Positions 33,768-42,862 of a DNA stretch of 64,000 nucleotides are shown piece after piece; the first letter of the stretch is position 1; each line of letters begins with the position of its first letter. The notes under the pieces were generated by a model. That model was not told the DNA's origin. It ran no database searches and worked only from the letters and a program-made list of their open reading frames with translations. Source of the DNA: Bacteroidales bacterium (lineage in GTDB: Bacteria > Bacteroidota > Bacteroidia > Bacteroidales > Tenuifilaceae); contig JABFRB010000016.1 of NCBI GenBank assembly GCA_013141385.1, forward strand, positions 62,001 to 126,000, written 5' to 3'. The position numbers and the translations under genes are program-made.

Positions 33768-35354
33768 TTATTCGGACTTAACAAATTCTGTTTTTGTTTT
33801 TATTCGTGATAACGCCTGATTGATTTTTTCTTCAGGCGTTATTATGTTGTAATCACCCCAAAATGATTCATCAAAACTAAATTTAGAATCAACAAGTATT
33901 GCATTTGTTTTAAAAATCTCTTCTCTATTGAACTTAACTACGTTTAATGTATCAATTTGGCAACTAGCAAGTTCTAAAAAAACTTGAAAATCGTTGGAAA
34001 AAAGGTGGTATCGTTTTTTATATCTAATGCTTAAATCACCGCGAATATGGTTGATATAATATTTCCCATTCCAAGAACTATAATAAATTGAGTAAAAAAT
34101 CTTTTCTGGCGTTACATTAAACTTTCTACTTCTCTTTACTATAAAAAGATCATCAGCATTCCTTAAATACTTGGGATTTACCTCAAAATCAGCCTTAAGC
34201 AAAGCAAAATTTTCCACATCAATGTAAAGAACTCCTTTGAAAAGAGGTTCGGTAATATTTTCTTTCTGTTCAAATGCTATAACATAAACATTACGTGAGT
34301 CTAAAGAAACAATATCCTCCTTTGAATAATTATAACTATCCGTATACTCTGGATCAATAAAATCAGGAATGTTTTTAACTAAATCTAAAGTCAAGCAACT
34401 TCTTATTCCTGCTTTAATTTTAAGCACCAATGTATCGTGCTGGTCGATGTTAACAATTTTTCTAGATTTGAGAAGTTTAACCTGATCTGATTCAAAGATT
34501 CTATAATATGGTGATTTATAAATTTTCATAACCGCTTCGGAATAGTTTAAATATTTGCTATTCTTTAAAACACCTTCCCTATAAAAACTCGTCATGTAAA
34601 CTGATTCACCACTATAGTTTACCGAACGGTTACGAAAAACTTTATATACTATATCTCGAGGATCAATATTTCGAATAATTACCTCTTGAAGTGATATATA
34701 TTCTGTTTCTAAATAAATATCGGCCTTTTGATCAACAAGCAATCTTACAGGTATATATTGGCTTTTATATCCAAGATGTGATATTGTTAATTGTGTGTGT
34801 TTTAAAAATGATGGTATTCTCAAAGTAAAAAATCCATCATAATTACTTACTGTTCCAATATTTTTTTCGGCAATACCAACAGCAACAAAGGGTAACGGTT
34901 TTTTTGTTAATTTATCAAGTATTAGCCCATTAATACTTATTGATAGTGTAGAATCTTTCGTTACCGATTCATTTTCAATTTTTTGAACCTTTTTTCTATA
35001 TACTAGAATATGCTTTTCGATAACTTTAAAATCAAGAGTATTATCAGCAAGTACTTCAGAAATAATCTGTCTAAGTGTTTTATTATCAGCATTAATTGTT
35101 ACTATTTTGTCGTTATCAACTAGTCGACTGTCATAAATAAAGAAATACCCTGTTGCATCTGTAATTTGATTTAACAGGTTATAAATAGTATTCCTTTGCT
35201 CCTTTATTATGATTTTTTGATCAAGAACAGGTTCTTGGGCATAAACTTGATTTATTGAATTCCCTGAAAACAAAAAAAGCAGAGTTACCGAAATTATTCG
35301 GTAATAAACTGCTTTATGAATGGCATTCGATTTTACTATATCTCTATTTTTCAA
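33768..35354 (-). CDS. STN plus carboxypeptidase-regulatory-like domain protein, no TonB barrel
   Basis: 528 residues. Signal peptide (to about 39, VYAQ), then an STN/secretin-TonB short domain (about 45-115: TIYNLLNQITDATGYFFIYD...LRQIISEVL), a CarboxypepD_reg-like beta-sandwich (about 138-215: INGLILDKLTKKPLPFVAVGI...GTVSNYDGFFTLRIP) and a C-terminal region of about 300 residues homologous to the protein at 37166-38428. STN domains usually sit at the front of TonB-dependent transducers that signal to FecR; here no barrel or plug follows. It starts 11 bp inside the FecR gene end, so sigma-FecR-STN forms one operon. Confidence 0.8.
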   Translation of the reverse strand: MKNRDIVKSNAIHKAVYYRIISVTLLFLFSGNSINQVYAQEPVLDQKIIIKEQRNTIYNLLNQITDATGYFFIYDSRLVDNDKIVTINADNKTLRQIISEVLADNTLDFKVIEKHILVYRKKVQKIENESVTKDSTLSISINGLILDKLTKKPLPFVAVGIAEKNIGTVSNYDGFFTLRIPSFLKHTQLTISHLGYKSQYIPVRLLVDQKADIYLETEYISLQEVIIRNIDPRDIVYKVFRNRSVNYSGESVYMTSFYREGVLKNSKYLNYSEAVMKIYKSPYYRIFESDQVKLLKSRKIVNIDQHDTLVLKIKAGIRSCLTLDLVKNIPDFIDPEYTDSYNYSKEDIVSLDSRNVYVIAFEQKENITEPLFKGVLYIDVENFALLKADFEVNPKYLRNADDLFIVKRSRKFNVTPEKIFYSIYYSSWNGKYYINHIRGDLSIRYKKRYHLFSNDFQVFLELASCQIDTLNVVKFNREEIFKTNAILVDSKFSFDESFWGDYNIITPEEKINQALSRIKTKTEFVKSE

Positions 35355-36360
35355 TAGGTTTAATAATTATGGTTGAATCAGGAGTTTCTTCAACCTCTAA
35401 GTTAAGCGATAAGCAAATAAGCTCAGTTATGGTTTTGAGTGAATTATTATAGAAAGTAACAGTTAATTTTCTTTCACCAAGTAATTGGTTTTGTAACTGA
35501 ATGCTTGTTTTATAGTTTTTATTAATCACCTTAATAATATTACTTAAAGATTCATCTTTAAACTGCATTCTTTGTGTTTTCCATAAAAAATAGGCGGAAT
35601 TGTTATTGACGACCTTAACAAGATGGTTATTACTTGTAGATATTTTCTCACCAGGAAGTACAATCTGTGTTTGAGAGGGGTCGCTTTTTAATGTAACTCG
35701 AACCTTTCCTCGTTCAACTACAAGTTCAAATTGGTTACTATTCAATGTTTTTACATTAAAAGCGGTTCCTAAAACTTCAACAATAACTTTTTCGGTCTCA
35801 ATTCTAAAAGGTTTTTGGGGATTAGATGTGATATCGAAAAAGGCTTCTCCCTTTAGGTTAACTTTTCTTTCTTTTGTGTCAAACTCGGAGGGGTAAGAGA
35901 AAGTTGTATTATTTGCCAAATAAATAACTGAGCCATCTGTAAGTGTCTGAATTAGAGTATTTGAATCACCGCCTGTTTGTAAACTTATCAGATTGGTATT
36001 ACTTTTGGTAATTGAATAAAACGAAAGACCTGCAATAACCATCAATGTAACAAATGAAGCAGCCCACTTAGCCCAAGTAGGAATTACTCTATGTTCAATA
36101 ATTCTATTACTAGGAATTAGATCTTCTGTGTTTAATCTGTTATAAAGTGTTTGCCAACCTTTATTGGTGTCAACTTCTTTCTTTTTTTGGTAACCTCCTA
36201 TTTGCTCCCACTGTTTCTTCATCTCTTCAATAAGGTTTTTGTTTTCAGGAAAAGTTTCGATTTGTTTTTCGAATTGAAAAACATCTTCATTGCTCATCTC
36301 TCCTGCAAAATATCTAGCAATGAGCTCGAAATCTTTTGTATTATTTATATCTAGTTTCAT
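35344..36360 (-). CDS. FecR domain anti-sigma factor (DUF4974 C-terminal domain)
   Basis: About 338 residues from the ATG at 36360; an ATG at 36396 would overlap the sigma gene by 17 bp. A cytoplasmic N terminus (DFELIARYFAGEMSNEDVFQFEKQI) binds sigma. One transmembrane helix (AKWAASFVTLMVIAGLSFYSI) is followed by the FecR domain (LTDGSVIYLANNTTFSYPSEF...GEAFFDITSNPQKPFRIET) and a DUF4974 domain near the C terminus. It transmits a periplasmic signal to the ECF sigma factor encoded just upstream. Confidence 0.92.
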   Translation of the reverse strand: MKLDINNTKDFELIARYFAGEMSNEDVFQFEKQIETFPENKNLIEEMKKQWEQIGGYQKKKEVDTNKGWQTLYNRLNTEDLIPSNRIIEHRVIPTWAKWAASFVTLMVIAGLSFYSITKSNTNLISLQTGGDSNTLIQTLTDGSVIYLANNTTFSYPSEFDTKERKVNLKGEAFFDITSNPQKPFRIETEKVIVEVLGTAFNVKTLNSNQFELVVERGKVRVTLKSDPSQTQIVLPGEKISTSNNHLVKVVNNNSAYFLWKTQRMQFKDESLSNIIKVINKNYKTSIQLQNQLLGERKLTVTFYNNSLKTITELICLSLNLEVEETPDSTIIIKPIEK

Positions 36361-36379
36361 AGTAGTCGGATTAATCCGT

Positions 36380-36934
36380 TTAGCATACCAGCTCATTGTA
36401 ATGTTTCAAATTCTTTCGAAAAAGCTGTAAGGCTTTACCCATATTTGCTTCAACGGTTTTTATAGAAATTGATAACTTCTCAGCAATTTCATTATATTTC
36501 AACCCCTCGAATCGGCTTAGCTTAAAAATTTGGCGACACCTTTCGGGTAATTCGTTTAATGTAACTTCAATAATCTCGTTTAATTCGCTTACTTCAAGTT
36601 CATTTGATTCAAAACTTGCTTCGGAACTATTTGTTTCCTTAAAGTTTTGTTCGTATTTTTTCACAACCCTTAAATGCTCCAAATACTTTAATGAATTATT
36701 TCGTATTGCACGAAACATATAGGATTTTATTGAAATCTGAATATTCATCGTTTGCCTGTTTTTCCAATAGTTATAGAAAAATTCTTGGACTATCTCTTCT
36801 GCCAAATCCATATCCTTAAGAAACCTAAATGCATAATGACAAAGCGGTGAGTAGAGTGATTTAAAAAGCATTTCAAATTCTTTTAAATCGTCCTGTTTAA
36901 TTCTTGTCTGTTTCAAAAATCCCGCTAGTTGCAT
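36380..36934 (-). CDS. ECF RNA polymerase sigma-70 factor
   Basis: 184 residues with region 2 (YSPLCHYAFRFLKDMDLAEEIVQEFFYNYW) and region 4 helix-turn-helix (LPERCRQIFKLSRFEGLKYNEIAEKLSISIKTVEANMGKAL). This is the FecI-like type of Bacteroidota, paired with the FecR gene downstream. Usually such pairs control a SusC/SusD locus, but none is present. Candidate targets are the genes with the shared TATA-NN-TGAAGG element, which is inference. Confidence 0.93.
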   Translation of the reverse strand: MQLAGFLKQTRIKQDDLKEFEMLFKSLYSPLCHYAFRFLKDMDLAEEIVQEFFYNYWKNRQTMNIQISIKSYMFRAIRNNSLKYLEHLRVVKKYEQNFKETNSSEASFESNELEVSELNEIIEVTLNELPERCRQIFKLSRFEGLKYNEIAEKLSISIKTVEANMGKALQLFRKNLKHYNELVC

Positions 36935-37000
36935 CGTACGTTGTAATGTTTGATAATTGTAAAGGTAATTCTTTTATATTATTTGCTAAAAAAACACGAT

Positions 37001-37145
37001 TAAAGCTATCCCGTTAAATCCAATCTAATTTTGAAAACCCAACTAAAAAACCCCACATGCAATGTATTTATTTTGCTTTTACTTACCATGTGGGGGTTTA
37101 TCTATCACTTTTCCATATACTTTAAATGTTTAACGAGATAGCTTT
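37001..37145. repeat. outer inverted repeat enclosing the terminator
   Basis: AAAGCTATCCCGTTAAA (37001-37017) and TTTAACGAGATAGCTTT (37129-37145) are complementary at 15 of 17 positions and flank the terminator hairpin, giving a nested cruciform of about 145 bp. Confidence 0.6.
37048..37099 (-). terminator. terminator after the CarboxypepD-like gene
   Basis: Arms CCCCACATG (37051-37059) and CATGTGGGG (37087-37095), followed on the minus strand by a U6 tail. It lies about 70 bp after the stop of the gene at 37166-38428. Confidence 0.8.
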
Positions 37146-37165
37146 AATTTAAAATTAATTTTGAA

Positions 37166-38428
37166 TTACTGTTTTTTAAATCTTTTATTGAATTTATTTA
37201 TCGCTGATTGAATAGATTCATCGGGTACTATAGTATTGTATTCACCCCAGTAATCTTGGTCGAAATACTCATTTACTTTATCAGCAAACACTGTGTATTG
37301 TTTAAACGATTCTTTCATTGGGAATTTTTCAATATTATCTGATTTTCTTTCAGTTACTGCCATTTCAGACATTACTGTATAGGTAGTTTTAAATATTCTT
37401 TTTTTCCAATCGCATGAAAACTTGACTTCATTGCGAACATAATTTATGTAATACTTCCCATTTTGTTCTTTGTAGGTTACCAAGTAGCTGGTGTTTGATG
37501 GAATGAATCTTAAACCCAAGGGTTTCTTCTTAACAAAACTTTGTGCAGCTTTAATTTCATCTTTTAAATCGAGACTAAACTCAGCCATTGTTATAGCTTT
37601 ACTATCTTTTGATATATATATTTTGCCGAAGTAAAGAGGATACTCAAGAGTTACAATTGGTTGAAATCCTATTACATAGTTCATTTTACCGTCAATATTA
37701 ACCATGTCCAGATATTCGTATTTATAATAATCGATGCTCTCTTTAGAAAGTAATACATCTGGATTCTTTACAATATCAAGTAGTAACGAAATATTTGGAC
37801 CACCAACAAGCTTTACAGTAAGGGTATCAAATTTTTTAACATTCGTTCCTTTTCTTCCCTTAAATATTTTTACTCTATCAGAACTATAACCAGAGTTATA
37901 AGGTGCTTTATATATATCAATTATTGCTTCAGAAATTGATACATAATCTCTACGTTGTTTAATTGTTTCACGATAAAAACCAGTAAGTAAGTTAGGATCT
38001 TGGCTATAGTTATCCTGAATACTGCCAATAGCCTGAAGAACAAGACTACGAGGATCTTCTGGTTTTACAACAAGTTCCTTTAATTCAATGGAATAGGGAT
38101 CAACAAAAAAGGTTTGTTCTCCCTGAGGGTTATCAACTACGCTAAATTTCTTATTCACATAACCTAAATGTGATACTTCGAATTCGGGTGCATTCAGTGA
38201 TTTTTGTACTTTAAGAGTAAATTCCCCATCCGAATTCGATACGGTACCAATATTAGTTCCTGGTACAGAGATACTCGCAAAAGTAATTTTTTGCTTTGTT
38301 TTAGAGTCTTTTATAACACCATTTACAGTAAAGAATGTGGTGTTGTTCTGAGCATATGAATAGCTAAATCCTATTATCAGGAGTGCTATAAAGCTCAACT
38401 TGGTAAATCGCTTAATAAAAGTATTCAT
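37166..38428 (-). CDS. carboxypeptidase-regulatory-like domain protein, paralogue of the STN protein
   Basis: About 420 residues from the ATG at 38428, which gives a standard signal peptide ending near YSYAQ; an ATG at 38455 would add nine residues. A CarboxypepD_reg-like domain (about 25-105: VNGVIKDSKTKQKITFASISVPG...GTVSNSDGEFTLKV) precedes a long C-terminal region that aligns with the protein at 33768-35354 (shared DPR, GFYRE/SFYRE, YYKY/YNYS, NGKYYINYVR/NGKYYINHIR, and YWGEYNTIVPDE / FWGDYNIITPEE). Probably envelope-located. Function unknown. Confidence 0.78.
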   Translation of the reverse strand: MNTFIKRFTKLSFIALLIIGFSYSYAQNNTTFFTVNGVIKDSKTKQKITFASISVPGTNIGTVSNSDGEFTLKVQKSLNAPEFEVSHLGYVNKKFSVVDNPQGEQTFFVDPYSIELKELVVKPEDPRSLVLQAIGSIQDNYSQDPNLLTGFYRETIKQRRDYVSISEAIIDIYKAPYNSGYSSDRVKIFKGRKGTNVKKFDTLTVKLVGGPNISLLLDIVKNPDVLLSKESIDYYKYEYLDMVNIDGKMNYVIGFQPIVTLEYPLYFGKIYISKDSKAITMAEFSLDLKDEIKAAQSFVKKKPLGLRFIPSNTSYLVTYKEQNGKYYINYVRNEVKFSCDWKKRIFKTTYTVMSEMAVTERKSDNIEKFPMKESFKQYTVFADKVNEYFDQDYWGEYNTIVPDESIQSAINKFNKRFKKQ

Positions 38429-38463
38429 AATTTTTATATTTAAATTGTTAAACATTGAATTTC

Positions 38464-38570
38464 AACCTTCACTTATAAGACCGCAATCCAATAATATACC
38501 CTATTTTTTCCTGTTTTTATTAATTAAGCTGAATATTAAACACCTAAACAACTCTTTATAAGTGAAGGTT
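38464..38570. repeat. 15-bp inverted repeat upstream of the CarboxypepD-like gene
   Basis: AACCTTCACTTATAA (38464-38478) and TTATAAGTGAAGGTT (38556-38570), perfectly complementary with a 77-bp spacer. Each arm contains TATAAGTGAAGG, which matches the TATA-NN-TGAAGG part of the promoter blocks at 25177 and 32143. One arm points to the CarboxypepD-like gene, the other to aroK. Confidence 0.65.
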
Positions 38571-38711
38571 AATTTATCTTAGAAATTTCAAAAATAGGTA
38601 ATGAGAAAAAGGAGTCCTCATATTGCAATATTCAATTATATCGCTATTTAAACTAAAATTATTAACTTGTAAAAGTTCTTCAATTAGTTATTGACCATAA
38701 AAATTGTATGT

Positions 38712-39224
38712 ATGAAAATTTACCTTATTGGTTTTATGGCAAGCGGAAAAACAACCGTTGGGCTTGAATTGGCAAAAACACTCAATTATGAATTCATTGA
38801 CCTTGATGTATATATAGAACAAAAGTATAATAAAACCATTAAGCAAATTTTTGAACAAAAGGGAGAAGATCATTTTCGAACTCTTGAAAATGAGGCACTG
38901 CGTGAAGTTTCTTCAATTGATGGTAATATTCTTATTGCTTCAGGAGGGGGTACTTCCTGCTTCTATAACAGTATTGATTTTATGAACAAAACGGGATTAA
39001 CCATTTATATTAAGGTTGATGTTGGGGAATTGGTCTCTCGGCTCATAGAATCAAAGACAGATCGTCCTTTGCTTTGGGGGAAAACGCCCCAAGAACTTAA
39101 TGATTATATTTTAAGGGTACTTAATGAACGAGAAAAGTATTACGAAAAAGCAAAAATTACTATTGAGTCTTCAAATATTAGTATTGACCAACTAGCACAA
39201 ACTATCAATGCAGCAATTGGTTAA
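38712..39224 (+). CDS. aroK: shikimate kinase
   Basis: About 170 residues from the ATG at 38712; a TTG at 38691 would be an unlikely longer start. It phosphorylates shikimate at O3 with ATP in the aromatic amino-acid pathway. P-loop GFMASGKTTVG, shikimate-binding IDLDVYIE, HFRTLENEAL and ASGGGTSC motifs are visible, followed by the lid (TDRPLLWG) and the adenine-binding NEREKYYEKA. Monocistronic as far as can be seen. Confidence 0.94.
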   Translation: MKIYLIGFMASGKTTVGLELAKTLNYEFIDLDVYIEQKYNKTIKQIFEQKGEDHFRTLENEALREVSSIDGNILIASGGGTSCFYNSIDFMNKTGLTIYIKVDVGELVSRLIESKTDRPLLWGKTPQELNDYILRVLNEREKYYEKAKITIESSNISIDQLAQTINAAIG

Positions 39225-39315
39225 TTCTTTTATATTATTATTTTTTTGAATGCAAAGTTTACTTCTGATTTTTATCGATTTGGTTTAAACCTACAAAATT
39301 CTTAAAATTTTAAAT

Positions 39316-40350
39316 ATGGCGAACCTTGAAACAACCTACATGGGGTTGAAGCTCAGAAACCCTCTTATTGCAGGCAGCTGCGGTCTTACAGATTCCTTAA
39401 CGAACATTAAAGCAATTGCTGATAATGGGATTGGTGCAATTGTCATTAAATCGATGTTTGAGGAGCAAATTCATATTGAGACTGAAAAGTACATAAAAAA
39501 TGGGCAGGGTAATGTTAACACTTCAACAAAAACTGCCGATAATCTTATTGGTAAAAGAATTTACGATTACGACGAGGCTTACTCATATATATACGATTAT
39601 GCCAAGAACAATACTTTAGAAAAATACCTATCGCTAATAAGTGAGGCAAAGAAAAGTATCGACGTTCCAATTATTGCAAGTATAAACTGCGTTTCCAACT
39701 ATGATTGGCAGTCATTTGCAAAAAGAATTCAGGATGCAGGTGCAGATGCACTTGAACTGAATATATACATCCTTCCATCCGATTTCCGCCGAAGTGGTGA
39801 TGAAAATGAAAATGTATACTTTGATATAATTAATGAGGTTAAAAAGTTTATTACAATACCCTTTGCTGTTAAGATTGGTTACTATTTCTCATCACTTGCT
39901 CAAACTGTTCAAAAACTTTCGGAGACAGGCACAAAAGGATTGGTTCTATTTAATAGACCATACAACACTGATATCGATATTGAAAAAATCAGCTTATCCG
40001 CTGGAAACATTTATAGTTCCGATTTTGAATACAACCATACGCTTCGGTGGATTTCGATACTATCGGGGAAAATAAGTTGTGATCTTTCCGCATCAACTGG
40101 CGTTCACAACTATGAAACTGCGATAAAAATGTTACTAGCTGGAGCAACCACGGTACAAATGGCTTCTGTTTTTTATAAGCACGGATTTATAGTAGTAGGT
40201 GATTTTCTTGCAAGGATGAACGATTGGATGAATCGGCACCATTTCAATAGCATTTCTGATTTTAGAGGAAAACTAAGCAAGAATAACCTTGAAAACCCCG
40301 CTGCAATTGAGCGAGTTCAGTTCATGAAACTTTATTCTGGTATTGAATAA
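39316..40350 (+). CDS. dihydroorotate dehydrogenase-like protein
   Basis: 344 residues, a TIM-barrel flavoprotein fold. The start MANLETTYMGLKLRNPLIAGSCGLTDS, the DADALELNIYI-like segment (AGADALELNIY), IPFAVKIGYYF and the C-terminal phosphate/FMN loop region (LAGATTVQMASVFYKHG) fit the family annotated as dihydroorotate dehydrogenase-like. These homologues are distinct from true PyrD, so the substrate is unclear. No pyrimidine genes are adjacent. A clear terminator follows. Confidence 0.85.
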   Translation: MANLETTYMGLKLRNPLIAGSCGLTDSLTNIKAIADNGIGAIVIKSMFEEQIHIETEKYIKNGQGNVNTSTKTADNLIGKRIYDYDEAYSYIYDYAKNNTLEKYLSLISEAKKSIDVPIIASINCVSNYDWQSFAKRIQDAGADALELNIYILPSDFRRSGDENENVYFDIINEVKKFITIPFAVKIGYYFSSLAQTVQKLSETGTKGLVLFNRPYNTDIDIEKISLSAGNIYSSDFEYNHTLRWISILSGKISCDLSASTGVHNYETAIKMLLAGATTVQMASVFYKHGFIVVGDFLARMNDWMNRHHFNSISDFRGKLSKNNLENPAAIERVQFMKLYSGIE

Positions 40351-40371
40351 TTTGTTTCTTTAAATATTTAG

Positions 40372-40402
40372 CCGCTCTGCTTTTTAGGCAGGGCGGTTTT
40401 TT
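40372..40402 (+). terminator. terminator after the dihydroorotate dehydrogenase-like gene
   Basis: Arms CCGCTCTGC (40372-40380) and GCAGGGCGG (40388-40396), one G-U pair, followed by T6. Confidence 0.85.
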
Positions 40403-40526
40403 ATTGCTTTAATTGACAGTATAAAAATTATTTAGCCTTGAATTTTTGTAGCTTTACAAAAAAATCCCAAAGGATTCAATCCTATTATATTCCTAAAAAC
40501 AAAACCATCAATTAAGAACATATACA

Positions 40527-41336
40527 TTGAGATATTTTTTACATATTGGGTATAATGGATTCAACTACCGTGGATGGCAGCGACAACATGAAGTATTAAG
40601 CATTCAGGAAGTACTTGAAACAAATCTTAGTAAACTCCTGAAAACACCTATTATCTGCTTGGGTTGTGGGAGAACAGATGCTCAGGTTCATGCAAGCCAA
40701 TATTTTTTCCATATGGACGTTGATAAAGAGTGGGATTTTGACCTCATTTTCCGTTTAAATAAAATGCTTTCGGAGGACATAGCCATTTTTGAAATCATTC
40801 CAATGGAGGGTTATCCCCATGCTCAATTGGATGCAATAAAACGAACATACGACTATTTTATTCACACATACAAAGATCCTTTTTTAAGTGGACTAAGTTC
40901 TTATTACCCACTAAAAAATCCAAATCTCAGTAAAATGAAAGAAGCCACTAATCTGCTTCTCAAGTACAACGATTTTGGAGCATTCTGTAAAAGTCCTGAT
41001 AAAAATCCAAGCAATGTTTGTAATGTAACATCTGCAATACTATTCTCTGATAAGAACGGTGATAGACTAAGGTTTCAAATTTCATCTAACAGATTTTTAA
41101 AGGGTATGGTAAGAATTATTATCAAAAAAATTATGGAGGTAGGTACAGACGAACTCAGTTTAGATGAATTTGAAAGTTATCTCGCTCTTAAAAAAATCCC
41201 CTTAAAAACAGTTCCAGCATACCCTCAAGGGCTTTACCTTTCCAAAGTCACATACCCCTTTCTCGATATACCTCCTAGAACAGAATTCTCCACCATCTTT
41301 CAGAATAAGGTAGACAATACATGGCTACAATTGTAA
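40527..41336 (+). CDS. truA: tRNA pseudouridine(38-40) synthase
   Basis: 269 residues. Isomerises uridines 38-40 in tRNA anticodon arms. The catalytic Asp is in CGRTDAQVHASQY; RWQRQ-like RGWQRQHEVLSIQEVLE, FKSPDKNPSN-like CKSPDKNPSNVCNVTSA and RFLKGMVRIIIKKIMEVG are typical. The frame has no ATG at its beginning; translation appears to start at TTG (40527), which gives the expected MRYFLHIGYNG N terminus. No Shine-Dalgarno sequence is evident. Confidence 0.92.
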   Translation: MRYFLHIGYNGFNYRGWQRQHEVLSIQEVLETNLSKLLKTPIICLGCGRTDAQVHASQYFFHMDVDKEWDFDLIFRLNKMLSEDIAIFEIIPMEGYPHAQLDAIKRTYDYFIHTYKDPFLSGLSSYYPLKNPNLSKMKEATNLLLKYNDFGAFCKSPDKNPSNVCNVTSAILFSDKNGDRLRFQISSNRFLKGMVRIIIKKIMEVGTDELSLDEFESYLALKKIPLKTVPAYPQGLYLSKVTYPFLDIPPRTEFSTIFQNKVDNTWLQL

Positions 41337-41594
41337 TGGAATCTACTGAAATTCAATTCCATTAATTCAGTTACGTTTTTTATCCATTTTAACCATTTAA
41401 TTATTAGGTATTAATCCCTCGTTTGATTGAAGATTTAAAGTTTTTCATCGAACAAAAAAGCCTATTGGTGTGTTAAAATAAGCATTAAACAAAAGTTCCA
41501 ATTTTATAGGATTTTCATAAACCCATTCGGAAGATTTACAGTTTTTTGTCAATAAATAATTTGCGATCAAAATTTAGCACCATAAATAAGTACT

Positions 41595-42008
41595 ATGCAA
41601 ACTTTATTAACAATTGTTTTCTGGCCTTTTCTAGTATATACTTTTATTGTTTTAGTTATTGTTGGTGTAATGATTGGTCTTTCTTACGTTTTAGGCGAAC
41701 GCCATAACGATAAACTAACCAATGAACCATACGAGTCAGGAATACCACCCACGGGGAATGCACGCCTTAGATTTTCATCCCATTTTTATTTAATCGCGAT
41801 ATTCTTTGTGATATTCGATCTCGATGCCGTTTTTGTTATGGCTTGGGCCGTATCATTTCGTGAACTTGGAATTGCCGGGTATATAGGAATTCTGGTATTT
41901 ATTGCAATCCTAATGGTAGTACTATTCTATGAATTAAGTATTGGTGCACTTGATTTTGGGCCAAATGGCAAACGTATTCTGAAGTTTAAAAACAAACTGA
42001 CAAAATGA
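41595..42008 (+). CDS. nuoA: NADH-quinone oxidoreductase subunit A
   Basis: 137 residues, three transmembrane helices. The conserved loop [48 protein letters not shown] is unmistakable. First gene of the complex I operon. It overlaps nuoB by 4 bp (ATGA), implying translational coupling. Confidence 0.96.
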   Translation: MQTLLTIVFWPFLVYTFIVLVIVGVMIGLSYVLGERHNDKLTNEPYESGIPPTGNARLRFSSHFYLIAIFFVIFDLDAVFVMAWAVSFRELGIAGYIGILVFIAILMVVLFYELSIGALDFGPNGKRILKFKNKLTK

Positions 42009-42640
42009 ATTGGACACTAAATAAACCTAGTGATATCATTCAAAACCCCGACAATGCTATTATTGATGCAGCAATTCAGCGTTCAATTTTGTTTAGTCGC
42101 TTAGATGATATGGTTGCCTGGGGTCGTAAAAATTCTATTTGGCCTTTTGCATTTGGCCTTTCGTGCTGTTTTGTTGAAATGGCCACTTCAATCACGAGCC
42201 GTTACGACATCGCTAGGTTTGGGGGTGAAGTTATTCGCGGAACACCACGCGAAGCGGATTTGATGATAATTGCCGGAACTGTTTTTATTAAGATGGCGCC
42301 TATCATTAAAAGGCTTCATGAGCAGATGATGGCTCCTAAATGGGTTATATCAATGGGTTCGTGCGCAAACTCTGGTGGAATGTTTGATATCTACAGCGTT
42401 GTTCAAGGTGTGGATAAAATAATTCCTGTTGATGTTTACGTTTCGGGCTGCCCTCCTCGCCCCGATGCTTTCCTTGAAGGATTATTGCTTCTTAGAGAAT
42501 CAATCGATAAGGAGAAACGACCATTGAGTTGGGTTATTGGTCCACAAGGAATAACAAGAGCGGAGAAGATATCTCAACGGGATTTAAAGACCGAGGAGCG
42601 AATGAAAGTTGATAAACTTAGACCAATGGATGAGGTGTAA
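42005..42640 (+). CDS. nuoB: NADH-quinone oxidoreductase subunit B
   Basis: 211 residues. Carries the terminal [4Fe-4S] cluster N2 that passes electrons to quinone. Ligands are in [19 protein letters not shown] and [17 protein letters not shown]. It has C- and N-terminal extensions compared with the shortest bacterial forms. nuoCD follows after 222 bp that contain a palindromic element. Confidence 0.97.
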   Translation: MNWTLNKPSDIIQNPDNAIIDAAIQRSILFSRLDDMVAWGRKNSIWPFAFGLSCCFVEMATSITSRYDIARFGGEVIRGTPREADLMIIAGTVFIKMAPIIKRLHEQMMAPKWVISMGSCANSGGMFDIYSVVQGVDKIIPVDVYVSGCPPRPDAFLEGLLLLRESIDKEKRPLSWVIGPQGITRAEKISQRDLKTEERMKVDKLRPMDEV

Positions 42641-42720
42641 CCTTTATTTTAAGAAATATCTTATATTATTAGTATCTGTCTTTAATGTAAGATTTTTTTG
42701 AATTGAGAACAAGGAACAAC

Positions 42721-42790
42721 GATTAACGATTTATGAAATATGCATAATCAAATGTTTTATTACTACTTCTAAAATCAAAAATCGTTAATC
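42721..42790. repeat. inverted repeat between nuoB and nuoCD
   Basis: GATTAACGATTT (42721-42732) and AAATCGTTAATC (42779-42790) are perfectly complementary over 12 bp around a 46-bp spacer. It lies inside an otherwise continuous operon. Confidence 0.6.
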
Positions 42791-42862
42791 AATATTCGTA
42801 GATTATTTTATAAAGCATATTGAATAAGTATCAACTCAGGCTGATTTACCAATAATAAAGTC

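Noticed and set aside
36361-36396. Upstream ATG for the FecR gene
   Set aside because: It overlaps the sigma gene, and the extra residues are not FecR-like; the next ATG begins the usual N terminus.
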